Below are positions 9,510 to 18,753 of a DNA stretch of 41,305 bases, piece by piece; position 1 is the first letter of the stretch; each line of letters begins with the position of its first letter. Origin of the DNA: Acidobacteriaceae bacterium (lineage in GTDB: Bacteria > Acidobacteriota > Terriglobia > Terriglobales > Acidobacteriaceae); contig PLUI01000295.1 in assembly GCA_003164855.1 (NCBI GenBank), forward strand, positions 46,235-87,539. Direction: 5' to 3'. The notes beneath the pieces are model-generated. The model had not been told where the DNA came from. It did no database searches and saw only the letters and a program-made list of their open reading frames with translations. Made by a program: the position numbers and the translations under genes.

Positions 9510-10883
9510 TCACGGATCCAATGTTCTTGCCTCGGAGATTTGATATATCGATTCGAACAAACTCGGAAACGTCGGCGATTTGCGATCAAAAACCATTCTC
9601 CAGCGCGGGTTGATGGGATAATCCGATCGATTGATCGACTCCTCGTCGAGCGCGTTGCGGTGCTCATAATACTGTTTAGTATAGAAGTGACCACCACACA
9701 ATCGATCGATGTGTCGAAACCAGTTTCGCACCTGATCGAGCTTCATCTCCTGCAAAGAACAAATATTGATGAACAAATCGCATGATCGGCCCGGCAGATA
9801 TTCAGCCTGATCGGGGCTCAGGAAGATTAAGCTCGCATCGGAAAAGGCTTTATTGAATTCCGGCTGACTCCAGTTCTCTTTAAAACGGACGGCCTTTAAT
9901 TCGGGGAACAGCCTCGTCAGATACCATTGCGATACGTACAGCGCGGGAGGAATGTCGATAACGACATATCGTGCCCCTGGAAACGCCTTCAGTAGAGCGT
10001 AGCCCATGCGCCCATGTCCAGCCCCTAATTCATAGACAATCGGCCGATTCGCCAGCCGAGGCTTTGCATGCTGGAAGATGGTATTCCAATCCATGATCGT
10101 GTTGCACAAATCCTGCGTGATCGTTCGTCCCTCAATCCTCAACCCAATTGGGTTACCTAATTCCGGCTCTGCAACTTTCGCCAGCAACCCCATTAAATCT
10201 ACGGACTGGGCATACCGATACAACAGCTCCAGCATCCGCTGATGGTTTTTCTTCAAAGTGCAGTCCAACACTCCGGTCTCGCTTTCGCCCTCCTGGCCCG
10301 ACCTTGGGTTGGTTAGGTCTTCCAGAGCACTTAACTGTATGTTGACATCGGCCTCTCCCGTCCAGTTGAAATAGTTCTTGTTGACAGTGCGCTTGAAGTT
10401 CTCAGCTCCGGCTGATTCAATCTGTAGGGCGTTGTACGTAGAAAAATATAGCCAAAACTGCGACGGTTGATAAATCCGGGGCACTTTGGCGATATATTTC
10501 ATCATCGCACGTAACTCGTCGGTCCGTATGTTGTCGAGCAGAGCGGCAAAGAATTGATCCTGCAATGAGCCGCTCTTGGACATCACCATCCCCGTGGCAT
10601 ACATCTCTGAAGTCTCTGGGTCCTCACGAATTGCTTGGGCATACAAGGACGCGGCGCCAGCGAAATCGTGAAGGGCGGCACGTGAGGAAGCGAGCTGGAG
10701 CAATTTGCGGGCCTTCTTGTGCTCCAGTACACCAGCTACACGATAGAGCGCCCAGGACAGTTTCGACTGGCCGCCACCGCTCAGGGAGCGCTTGTCGGCC
10801 AGATATTGAGGAACGAGACTTGGCGTGTGAACTGCACGCACGAGTTTCTTGCGCAGATTTTTTGTCAAAGCAGAATTTGTCAC
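9510..10883 (-). CDS. Putative sugar O-methyltransferase (NanM-like)
   Basis: RPIVYELGAGHGRMGYALLKAFPGARYVVIDIPPALYVSQWYLTRLFP ... CDLFINICSLQEMKLDQVRNWFRHIDRLCGGHFYTKQY resembles the putative sugar O-methyltransferase family of polysaccharide loci. Confidence 0.78.
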   Translation of the reverse strand: MTNSALTKNLRKKLVRAVHTPSLVPQYLADKRSLSGGGQSKLSWALYRVAGVLEHKKARKLLQLASSRAALHDFAGAASLYAQAIREDPETSEMYATGMVMSKSGSLQDQFFAALLDNIRTDELRAMMKYIAKVPRIYQPSQFWLYFSTYNALQIESAGAENFKRTVNKNYFNWTGEADVNIQLSALEDLTNPRSGQEGESETGVLDCTLKKNHQRMLELLYRYAQSVDLMGLLAKVAEPELGNPIGLRIEGRTITQDLCNTIMDWNTIFQHAKPRLANRPIVYELGAGHGRMGYALLKAFPGARYVVIDIPPALYVSQWYLTRLFPELKAVRFKENWSQPEFNKAFSDASLIFLSPDQAEYLPGRSCDLFINICSLQEMKLDQVRNWFRHIDRLCGGHFYTKQYYEHRNALDEESINRSDYPINPRWRMVFDRKSPTFPSLFESIYQISEARTLDP

Positions 10884-10884
10884 G

Positions 10885-11670
10885 TTAATTGGCCAGAACT
10901 AAGCTGTGGGCCGTGTCTGGATCCTGTCGCACGGGGATTGTTTTCTGTAAAGCCAACCAAGCGAACGTATAGTGCCTTTGCGCACAATGAATCGCTTTTT
11001 CCAGGCTAGAAAAATCGAGTTCTCCGTGCGGAGATAATTTGTACTCAATCGCTTCATTAAGAAATGCGCTCACCTCTTGTTTAGAAAATATCCTCCAGTC
11101 CATTCCGAAAACGTGAACGCCGCTCGTGTCCACTTTATCTGGCCAGTAATCAAACGAAGCAACGAAAAAACCGCCTGGCCGAAGAAGTCTCGAAACTTCT
11201 TTTAAGAGCAGCTCGCTATTGAAACCATGCTCAATTGTAGAGATGGCGGTAATTGCTTGAAATGACTCGCTCTCGAAGGGTGTACTCGTAAAATCCGAAA
11301 CCTCGTAGCGTATTGCACCCGCAAACGGCATCTTCTTAATATTCGGGTTCAAGTCGATGCCCGCCACATTGGAATAATGCAGACCATTCAAGATGCAAGG
11401 CAGCTCGGAAGCGAACGCCCCAATATCCAGAATCGGCGCATTCTTGGGGACGTTGCTTTCTATAAACTCCACTGTCCTTAAGACGTCCCAACTTTTCAAT
11501 TCGTCGCCCACCTCAATGCCATCGGATATTCCGAGTTTGCGCACAAGGCGTTTCCACCCGCGACTGGTAAAGGACAAGTTTCTCCGACGAAGCTCGCGTC
11601 TTGCCTTCGCTATTTCGACTTTTGACTTTAATACTTCCACGGACATTTTGGTTTCCGTCTCGTTCTCCAA
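10885..11670 (-). CDS. Class I SAM-dependent methyltransferase
   Basis: APILDIGAFASELPCILNGLHYSNVAGIDLNP; FQAITAISTIEHGFNSELLLKEVSRLLRPGGFFVASFDYW. Confidence 0.8.
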   Translation of the reverse strand: MENETETKMSVEVLKSKVEIAKARRELRRRNLSFTSRGWKRLVRKLGISDGIEVGDELKSWDVLRTVEFIESNVPKNAPILDIGAFASELPCILNGLHYSNVAGIDLNPNIKKMPFAGAIRYEVSDFTSTPFESESFQAITAISTIEHGFNSELLLKEVSRLLRPGGFFVASFDYWPDKVDTSGVHVFGMDWRIFSKQEVSAFLNEAIEYKLSPHGELDFSSLEKAIHCAQRHYTFAWLALQKTIPVRQDPDTAHSLVLAN

Positions 11671-11707
11671 GCAATCGGCTATCCCTACGCCTGGGAAGAC
11701 ACAACCC

Positions 11708-13243
11708 TCAAGCGTAATCTAATATGCTGAATATCTTCGCAAGGAAAGGACGCCGTATCAGTGGCGCCACAACAGTGGCAGCTGCTAGAGCAGCAAAAAG
11801 CACGACCGAAGAAGACGCCGATGTTGCCCAAGGTGACATCCGACCAACTATTAGCGCGCGCCCTAAACCAGCCACGGCAGCCACAGCCAATAAAGGTGGC
11901 ACTATGTCATGAAAAAGCCACCGCGACATCTCATGACGCAGCAAGCGACGATGGGTTAAAGGCAACTCTAACAGTAGATTGGCTGAATGCAAGCCCAACC
12001 AGACAAAGGCCACGCCCACCGGACCGTAGTGTGTCGCCATAAACCACATGGCTGGCACAGCCAGCACAGTCAGGAAGGCAGCAATCTTCAAAGTTATGCT
12101 GGTCCAGCCATACGCCAGCTGCAGGGTATACGGCAAAACAATCAATCCGCTTAGGGCTGTTCCCAGTACCAGAATGGTTGCAATCGGGCCCGCACTGCGA
12201 GCAACTTCAGCATTTCTAGTCCATAACAGGAGGATTTCCGAGGAAAACAGCGCCAGCATAGCGGCGATGGGCAAAATAAGTACCGCCATCAGCTGTGTAC
12301 AGAAATGGTAGAGATGCTTCAGCCCCTCTTCGTCACCTACCGCCGCCAGAGCTGTGAACCTGGGATAGATCGCATTAAAGACTGAGCCGATGATCAGCGA
12401 CAAACCCGTCCCGAACATCCCGGCGAGGGTGTAGTAACCAAACACCTTCAAACTGAACACCTTGCTAGAAATCACCTTGTCAGCTTGAGTCAAGATCAGG
12501 GCGAAGACCGTGATCCCGCTCACTCCTGCGGCGAACCGCCATATCCCCCTCATCAGGCTGAAGTCGAATCTGGGAGCCCCATCCGCGGGGGGCAAGCTCT
12601 TCCAGAGAAACGTCGCCACGAGGAGGACCTGCCCAGCACTAGCGATCGCCTGCCACAGGAAGAACGCCTGGACTGTCGGGGAGAAGAGCCACAGGACCAA
12701 GATCGCTCCCCCATAGGCGATGGTAGCCTGCGAAATCCGGATGGCGTTAAAGAGAACTTGCCGGCGCAGCCCCAGCAAGCCACTTTGATAGAAACTGAGT
12801 GGCCATTGCAGGAATGACAGAACGCCCATAAGCGTGACTGCCTGCCGGATACTGCGGATCGGGAATGAACCGGCTTTGATCCAGTGTGTGGCGATTGAGG
12901 GCGCTGCGACCACGATAACAACTCCAATCGCAACTCCCACCGTCCAGTAACCCACCTCAAGCGTGCGAACCAGATCGCGAGCCTCGCCTGCCTTTTCCGG
13001 ATGGACCGAATAGCGGGCCATCTCACGATTCATCGTCGGACTCAAACCTAAGTCCAACACCTGAAGCATAGCTTGAAGTATCCAATAGAATCCAATTAAT
13101 CCATACGATTCAACACCCATGAATCTGATGTAGAGAGGAACGCACGCCAGTTGTACCAGCATCGCCCAAGCAGACCCGGTTAAATTCGCAGCCAGATCGA
13201 GCTTGAAACCGGCATCTGGTTTGGAGTTCCAGAGAAATTTCAT
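11708..13243 (-). CDS. Oligosaccharide flippase / polysaccharide biosynthesis membrane protein (Wzx-like)
   Basis: 511 aa polytopic protein: FKLDLAANLTGSAWAMLVQLACVPLYIRFMGVESYGLIGFYWILQAMLQVLDLGLSPTMNREMARYS is the typical Wzx/MATE-like N-terminus. Confidence 0.9.
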   Translation of the reverse strand: MKFLWNSKPDAGFKLDLAANLTGSAWAMLVQLACVPLYIRFMGVESYGLIGFYWILQAMLQVLDLGLSPTMNREMARYSVHPEKAGEARDLVRTLEVGYWTVGVAIGVVIVVAAPSIATHWIKAGSFPIRSIRQAVTLMGVLSFLQWPLSFYQSGLLGLRRQVLFNAIRISQATIAYGGAILVLWLFSPTVQAFFLWQAIASAGQVLLVATFLWKSLPPADGAPRFDFSLMRGIWRFAAGVSGITVFALILTQADKVISSKVFSLKVFGYYTLAGMFGTGLSLIIGSVFNAIYPRFTALAAVGDEEGLKHLYHFCTQLMAVLILPIAAMLALFSSEILLLWTRNAEVARSAGPIATILVLGTALSGLIVLPYTLQLAYGWTSITLKIAAFLTVLAVPAMWFMATHYGPVGVAFVWLGLHSANLLLELPLTHRRLLRHEMSRWLFHDIVPPLLAVAAVAGLGRALIVGRMSPWATSASSSVVLFAALAAATVVAPLIRRPFLAKIFSILDYA

Positions 13244-13312
13244 GAATGCCGAAAAATCACTTGTGTGGGTCCATTGTGTTGATCGAGGAACACCGAATCC
13301 GGCAAACCCGCA

Positions 13313-14350
13313 TCATTCGCGGAATGAGTTTTGCTTTGCCAGACGCCCTTCGATTTGGTCAGCGAGAAGCTTGGTATCAGCCTCAACCATCAATTTGACC
13401 AGGCCTTCAAGTTTAACCTTGGGCCGCCAGCCGAATACGCGCTCAGCTTTACTTGCATCCCCTTGCAGAATATCAACTTCGTTAGGACGAAAATATTTCT
13501 CATCGATTTCAACGAACTTTTCCCAATCAAGCCCCACATAATCAAACGCAATCTGCACGAACTCACGCACGGTGTGTGTTTCACCAGTCGCTACAACAAA
13601 ATCGTCTGGTTCGTCGAGCTGCATCATGCGCCACATCGCTTCCACGTATTCGGGCGCATATCCCCAATCACGCTTAGCCTCAAGGTTACCCAAATAGAGG
13701 CGCTGCTGCAAGCCAGCACGTATCCTCGCTACCGCGCGGGTGATTTTGCGGCTAACGAAGGTCTCTCCTCGCCGGGGAGATTCATGATTGAAGAGAATCC
13801 CGTTGCAGGCGAAAAGACCATAACCTTCCCTGTAATTGGCGGTTGTCCAATAGGCATAGAGCTTGGAACACCCGTAGGGGCTGCAAGGCCGGAAAGGCGT
13901 GGTTTCTCTTTGTGGAGTTTCAAATGCTTTTCCGAACATTTCGCTGCTTGAGGCTTGATAGAACCTCGTCTCGATACCTGACGCCCGTATGGCTTCTAAC
14001 AAACGGAGAGTGCCAAGACCGGTAATGTCGCCCGTATACTCAGGGATCTCGAAGCTGACCAGAACATGGCTCTGGGCACCCAGATGGTAGATTTCATCGG
14101 GTTGAAGGCGGTAAAGCAGCCTCATCAGACTCGTCGAGTCGGAGAGATCGGCAAAGTGCAAAAACAGCCGCGCCTCGCGCTCGTGCCAATCTGGAAGGAC
14201 GCCATCGATGCGGGAAGTATTGAAACTGCTGGACCGGCGCTTAATGCCATGAACCACATAGCCTTTATTCAGCAGAAGTTCAGCCAAGTAGGATCCATCT
14301 TGACCGGTGATTCCTGTGATTAGAGCGGTTTTTCCCATGGGCAGACTCAT
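13313..14350 (-). CDS. gmd: GDP-mannose 4,6-dehydratase
   Basis: [103 protein letters not shown], diagnostic Gmd motifs. Confidence 0.95.
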   Translation of the reverse strand: MSLPMGKTALITGITGQDGSYLAELLLNKGYVVHGIKRRSSSFNTSRIDGVLPDWHEREARLFLHFADLSDSTSLMRLLYRLQPDEIYHLGAQSHVLVSFEIPEYTGDITGLGTLRLLEAIRASGIETRFYQASSSEMFGKAFETPQRETTPFRPCSPYGCSKLYAYWTTANYREGYGLFACNGILFNHESPRRGETFVSRKITRAVARIRAGLQQRLYLGNLEAKRDWGYAPEYVEAMWRMMQLDEPDDFVVATGETHTVREFVQIAFDYVGLDWEKFVEIDEKYFRPNEVDILQGDASKAERVFGWRPKVKLEGLVKLMVEADTKLLADQIEGRLAKQNSFRE

Positions 14351-14353
14351 TCC

Positions 14354-14382
14354 TTGACATCCACACTTACAGCTTGCATTAT
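14354..14382 (+). promoter_or_regulatory. Candidate sigma70-like promoter (TTGACA - 17 bp - CATTAT) reading toward the SLBB gene
   Basis: TTGACA at 14354-14359, 17-bp spacer, CATTAT at 14377-14382 (4/6 match to TATAAT). Would give a leader of about 510 nt before 14901. Confidence 0.35.
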
Positions 14383-14900
14383 CCGTGGCCGATCACACAG
14401 AGCATTATGCGCGGGAAGCGAAAAGTGGCACTGCCGAGCAAGATAAGGTTTCGTTCGCCCGCATTCACTCTTCCTTCGTACGGGCAAAGCAGAGTAGATT
14501 CAACTCCAACCTTCGGATCTGGTTTGCCTTCGTCAGCAGCCCGCTTAGCAACGGATTGGGATGGCTCGACTCTGGCCTTTGAGAGCGTGCATCTTCCCAT
14601 CAGCCTGCAAAGACAGCGAGCAATCTGCCGACTGGAATATTATATCCCGGACGCCGCGGCAAACAACCAAAACAGCTCTAAGCCGGATGTAATCTTTCGA
14701 TTCGTCGATTGCGGGCGGCAACCCAACGCAGCACTGCCGATCATCAAAAGGCACACGGCACAATTCATAAATAGGCATGCAATGAACATTTGCTGCCAAC
14801 GTCTCGCCCGGCCCTAGCCATTCCGGTTCCGTTGCGCACTTGGTAGAATGATGAAGATTTGACCCAATTATTCTTGAGCTATAGGATTCCTCAATCCATC

Positions 14901-17600
14901 ATGCGAAAGTTGCTGCTGCTCGCCGTATTTATCCGTCTCTCTTTAGGGTTGTGTTTTTCGCAATCCCTCGGTGATCCGTTCTCTCAAGACATGTCTCAGG
15001 GTAACTCGCAGGGCACTTCTCAGGGCACAACAGTCGATTGCTCCGACCCCACGATGGCAGGAACTCCCCAATGCAGCGGCGCGCAGAGTCAAAGATACAA
15101 TAGCCAATTACCGAATAGTTCCTCCGCACCCACGCGCACCCCAGTGTTGACAACACCGTACGGCTTCAGCCCAGATCAATACACCCCGAGCAGGCCCCCG
15201 CTCAATCCTTCGCAGATCTGGCACCGTCCGGTCCCGACCCGGCCCGAAACCGAGTTCGAACAGATGGTGGCAGACACCGTTGGACGCCCCCTGCCATTGT
15301 TTGGCCAATCGTTATTCGTGCAGGCACCAAGCACTTTCGCTCCCGTCGACTGGACCCAGGTTCCAAGCGACTACATCATTGGCCCTGGCGACGAACTCCA
15401 GATAAGTGTTTGGGGACAAGTCGAGGCCAACTTGCGGGTAATTGTGGACCGTTCCGGCCAAATCTACATCCCCCAGGTTGGACAAATATCCGTTGCCGGC
15501 ACGCACTACGGAGATCTCGAACAAGTCCTGAAAGGCGGGATTTCAAAGATATTCAAGAACTTTAATGTCACGGCAAGCATTGGGCGCCTTCGCTCCATCC
15601 AAGTGCTGGTCGTGGGCGATGCGCGCTATCCCGGGACCTACACCATCAGTTCGCTGAGCACCCTGGTGAACGCGATCTTCGCCTCCGGCGGCCCCACTCC
15701 ACAGGGATCATTGCGGCACATCCAGGTGCGGCGCGATGGCGCTACCATCACAGATTTCGATTTTTACGACCTGCTGATCAAAGGCGACAAATCCAAGGAT
15801 GTTCGTCTCCAGCCCGGCGATGTCCTCTTTATTCCTCACGTTGGCCCCCTGGTCGCCATCGCGGGCTCTGTAAATTCGCCGGCTATCTACGAAATGAAGG
15901 ATGATTCCACGCTGAACGACCTGATTGAGATTGCCGGCAACCTGAGCACCGTGGCCGATACAAGCAAGATCACCATCGATCGTTTTGTGGATCACCGGGC
16001 GCGTAAAACTCTGGAGTTTCCCTACGACGAGCAATCCCGCGCTCTGCCGGTCAAAGATGGCGACATTGTTCGAGTGTTCTCCATAGTTCCCCGTTTTGAG
16101 GACACCGTAACCTTGCGGGGCAACGTCGCTAACCCCGGGCGTTATCCCTGGAAGCCCGGCATGCGTGTCCGCGACTTGATTCCCGACTCGCAGGCATTGC
16201 TCACTCGTCGCTACTGGCGCAATCGCGCCGCCATCGTCAACGGCAGCGCGACTGAATACCCCATTCCCACATCGTCTTCACAAAACAACCCGTCCGCTCC
16301 CGGCCAACAGCAGTCCAATCGAACGACGCCCACCGGAGCAATGCCGAACGGAACCATGCCGAATGGCACCATGCCGAATGGCACGACAAACACTACCGCT
16401 GCGCCCGGCGTTCCAGAGTCGAGCCAAAACTACAATTCCCAAAACAATTCGTCCGATGCCACGGGCTCCTCAAATCTGGCGGATTCTGTCTACGCGCAGA
16501 ACCAGCAAAACCCTTCAGGGAGTGATTCCTCGAGATCCGGTAATCCCACGACCGGCAGTCAACCGCCTACTCAGGCCTCGGCGAATAATCCAAACAACCC
16601 CAACCCAAACACCGTTAGGGATATTGCTGAAGATGTGCGGCGCTATGCTCCGGAGATCAATTGGGATTACGCCATCATCCAGCGCGTCAATCCTATTGAT
16701 CTCACATCCAAGCTTGTTTGGATGAGCCCGCGGAAGGCGATCCTTGAACGCGACGAAGAGAGCAACCTGGAATTGCAGCCCGGCGATATCATCACGATCT
16801 TCTCGCAGCGAGATATCACGGTTCCGCAGACGGAGCGCTCTCAGTACGTGATCGTCGAAGGCGAAGTAGTGCGACCGGGTGTGTACAAACTCGAAACCAA
16901 TGAAACGCTTCGCTCGGTTTTACAACGAGCGGGCGGCCTGACTCCCGACGCCTACGTTTACGGTTCCCAATTCACCCGCGAATCGGCACGGATCGATCAA
17001 CAAAAAAGTTTGGACGAACTGGCTAATACCATGGAGGTACAAATCCGGCAGTCGGCCATGTCGGTGGCAGCTTCCGCCAACCCGGGAGACTTGCCGCAAA
17101 TGCTGGCGGCACAAGAAGCGATTATCACCCAGCTCCGTAGCACACGCGCTAGCGGACGCGTCGCACTCCCGGTCAAGCCTAAGGACAAAAGCCTCACCGA
17201 TTATCCCGACATGTTGATGGAAGACAGCGACCGTCTCTCCATTCCCCATACTCCCTCAACGGTCTCCGTCGTAGGAGATGTATACAATCCCGGATCATTC
17301 ATTTTCGAGCCTCGAAATACAACTGGCGCGTATCTTGACATTGCCGGCAAGGGAAAACCGCAGTCGGACATGCGTCATGCCTTCGTGCTGCGCGCCAACG
17401 GAGTCGTGGTCGCTGCCAATAATGTCAACGGCCTTTTCACCGGTACGAAGTTCGACCGCATCCACTTGTATCCTGGCGATCAGATTGTTGTCCCCTACAA
17501 GATCCCGACCGGAGCCTTCGTCCGCGGGCTGCGCGACTGGACGCAGATTACTTCGCAGCTGGCTATTACTGGCGCCGCGCTCGCTATAATCGCGCCATGA
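14901..17600 (+). CDS. Polysaccharide export protein with multiple SLBB domains (Wza/OPX-like)
   Basis: Signal peptide MRKLLLLAVFIRLSLGLCFSQ; DYIIGPGDELQISVWGQVEANLRVIVDRSGQIYIPQVGQISVAG; repeated SLBB-like blocks (VLVVGDARYPGTYTI..., VTLRGNVANPGRYPWKPGMRV..., VIVEGEVVRPGVYKLETNETL..., VSVVGDVYNPGSFIFEP...). The listed start at 14859 is a TTG; ATG at 14901 precedes the signal peptide. Confidence 0.93.
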   Translation: MRKLLLLAVFIRLSLGLCFSQSLGDPFSQDMSQGNSQGTSQGTTVDCSDPTMAGTPQCSGAQSQRYNSQLPNSSSAPTRTPVLTTPYGFSPDQYTPSRPPLNPSQIWHRPVPTRPETEFEQMVADTVGRPLPLFGQSLFVQAPSTFAPVDWTQVPSDYIIGPGDELQISVWGQVEANLRVIVDRSGQIYIPQVGQISVAGTHYGDLEQVLKGGISKIFKNFNVTASIGRLRSIQVLVVGDARYPGTYTISSLSTLVNAIFASGGPTPQGSLRHIQVRRDGATITDFDFYDLLIKGDKSKDVRLQPGDVLFIPHVGPLVAIAGSVNSPAIYEMKDDSTLNDLIEIAGNLSTVADTSKITIDRFVDHRARKTLEFPYDEQSRALPVKDGDIVRVFSIVPRFEDTVTLRGNVANPGRYPWKPGMRVRDLIPDSQALLTRRYWRNRAAIVNGSATEYPIPTSSSQNNPSAPGQQQSNRTTPTGAMPNGTMPNGTMPNGTTNTTAAPGVPESSQNYNSQNNSSDATGSSNLADSVYAQNQQNPSGSDSSRSGNPTTGSQPPTQASANNPNNPNPNTVRDIAEDVRRYAPEINWDYAIIQRVNPIDLTSKLVWMSPRKAILERDEESNLELQPGDIITIFSQRDITVPQTERSQYVIVEGEVVRPGVYKLETNETLRSVLQRAGGLTPDAYVYGSQFTRESARIDQQKSLDELANTMEVQIRQSAMSVAASANPGDLPQMLAAQEAIITQLRSTRASGRVALPVKPKDKSLTDYPDMLMEDSDRLSIPHTPSTVSVVGDVYNPGSFIFEPRNTTGAYLDIAGKGKPQSDMRHAFVLRANGVVVAANNVNGLFTGTKFDRIHLYPGDQIVVPYKIPTGAFVRGLRDWTQITSQLAITGAALAIIAP
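14994..15029 (+). repeat. Short 12-bp tandem repeat x3 encoding SQGN-SQGT-SQGT
   Basis: tctcagggtaac / tcgcagggcact / tctcagggcaca. Confidence 0.7.
16341..16385 (+). repeat. 15-bp tandem repeat x3 encoding MPNGT within the SLBB protein linker
   Basis: atgccgaacggaacc / atgccgaatggcacc / atgccgaatggcacg, contiguous. Confidence 0.9.
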
Positions 17601-18616
17601 TCTTCGCCGATCAGCGATGGATCGGACAGCACGGTATCGGACGTTTTGCGCGGCATGTGCTTGCCGATCTCGATTATCATTCCGTGCCCTTGGCCGGCCA
17701 TCCGGCCGCGCCGCTCGATGCGTGGCGGCTCGCGCGTGCACTGCGCGACCTGACTCACAACGACTTGTTTTTTTCGCCCGGCTACAACTCTCCGCTCTTC
17801 TGCCCCTCGCCTTTCATCTTCACAATTCACGACCTCAGCCACATTTATTGTCCGGAAAATAGCAGTCCATTGATTCAGCTCTATTACGCGACCATTATGA
17901 AGCGAGCCTGTCATCGCGCCGCCAGCATCCTTACTGTTTCGGAATTTACGCGAGGACAGATCGTCCAGTGGTCTGGAGTGCCGCCGGAGAAAGTCTTCAA
18001 CGTCGGGTGCGGAGTTGACGCGGCGTATCGCCCGGACGGTGATTCGTATGGCCTTTCGTTTCCCTACCTTCTATGCGTGAGCAATCGCAAGCGGCACAAG
18101 AACGAGTTCCGCGTAGTGGAAGCCTTTGCCCGCGCCGGAGTCTCTTCCGAGATGCGTCTGGTTCTTACCGGTAATCCAACGCCGGAACTTTCAGGATGCG
18201 TCGAACAGCATGCTATGGCATCGCATGTGCATTTCACCGGGGTGGTCCCGGAATCGAGGCTGCCATCGCTCTACCGTGGCGCCGAGGCGCTGATCTTCCC
18301 TTCCCTTTACGAAGGCTTCGGCCTCCCTTTGTTGGAAGCAATGGCTTGCGGCACGCCTGTGGTCACTTCAAACATTACTGCCATGCCCGAAGTCGCCGGA
18401 GTTGCAGCTCTGCTCGTAGACCCAACTTCGGTGGAGCAGATTAGCGCAACGATGGCGCAAATTGTAAGCGACACAGCACTACGAGGTCAGCTTCGAGAGA
18501 AAGGGTTGGCGCGGGCCGCCCAGTTCCCGTGGGCCAGCACGCTTGCCAGAGTGCACGATAGCATCGACCTGAGACACAATTCAGCCAAAATACAATGCTC
18601 GCAGGCACAGCAGTGA
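17597..18616 (+). CDS. Glycosyltransferase, GT4-like
   Basis: ATGA overlap with the SLBB gene; YLLCVSNRKRHKNEFRVVEAFARAG; GAEALIFPSLYEGFGLPLLEAMACGTPVVTSNITAMPEVAGVAALLVDP. Confidence 0.92.
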   Translation: MIFADQRWIGQHGIGRFARHVLADLDYHSVPLAGHPAAPLDAWRLARALRDLTHNDLFFSPGYNSPLFCPSPFIFTIHDLSHIYCPENSSPLIQLYYATIMKRACHRAASILTVSEFTRGQIVQWSGVPPEKVFNVGCGVDAAYRPDGDSYGLSFPYLLCVSNRKRHKNEFRVVEAFARAGVSSEMRLVLTGNPTPELSGCVEQHAMASHVHFTGVVPESRLPSLYRGAEALIFPSLYEGFGLPLLEAMACGTPVVTSNITAMPEVAGVAALLVDPTSVEQISATMAQIVSDTALRGQLREKGLARAAQFPWASTLARVHDSIDLRHNSAKIQCSQAQQ

Positions 18617-18753
18617 ATTTGGACCAGTGATTCGACGGGAAACCTTATAATTTTCCAAGATTTCGCAGCCTAGGAGCCGCGTGCCCCCAGTAAAAGAAAA
18701 AACCCTATTCGGCAGCGCCGGCGGATCGCATCCGCTTGGGCGGTAGGCTGGAG

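Noticed and set aside
14476-14560. GGCAAACC...CGAAGG on the minus strand as a GEMM (c-di-GMP) riboswitch
   Set aside because: Only a fragment of the motif fits. The downstream conserved ACGCAAAGCC-type element is missing and it points toward gmd without a clear leader.
14374-14817. 147-aa plus-strand ORF in the gmd/SLBB intergenic region
   Set aside because: No recognisable domain and atypical composition; looks like a chance ORF.
18721-18735. Hairpin GCGGAT-CGC-ATCCGC as an intrinsic terminator
   Set aside because: Between convergent genes, but neither strand has an adjacent T-tract and the loop is only 3 nt; insufficient evidence.
18739-18750. ops/RfaH-like element GGCGGTAGGCTG on the plus strand
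   Set aside because: Matches the short ops core but sits between convergent genes (18616 and 18754), not in the leader of an operon on that strand. One chance match to a 9-position core is plausible in 41 kb on two strands.
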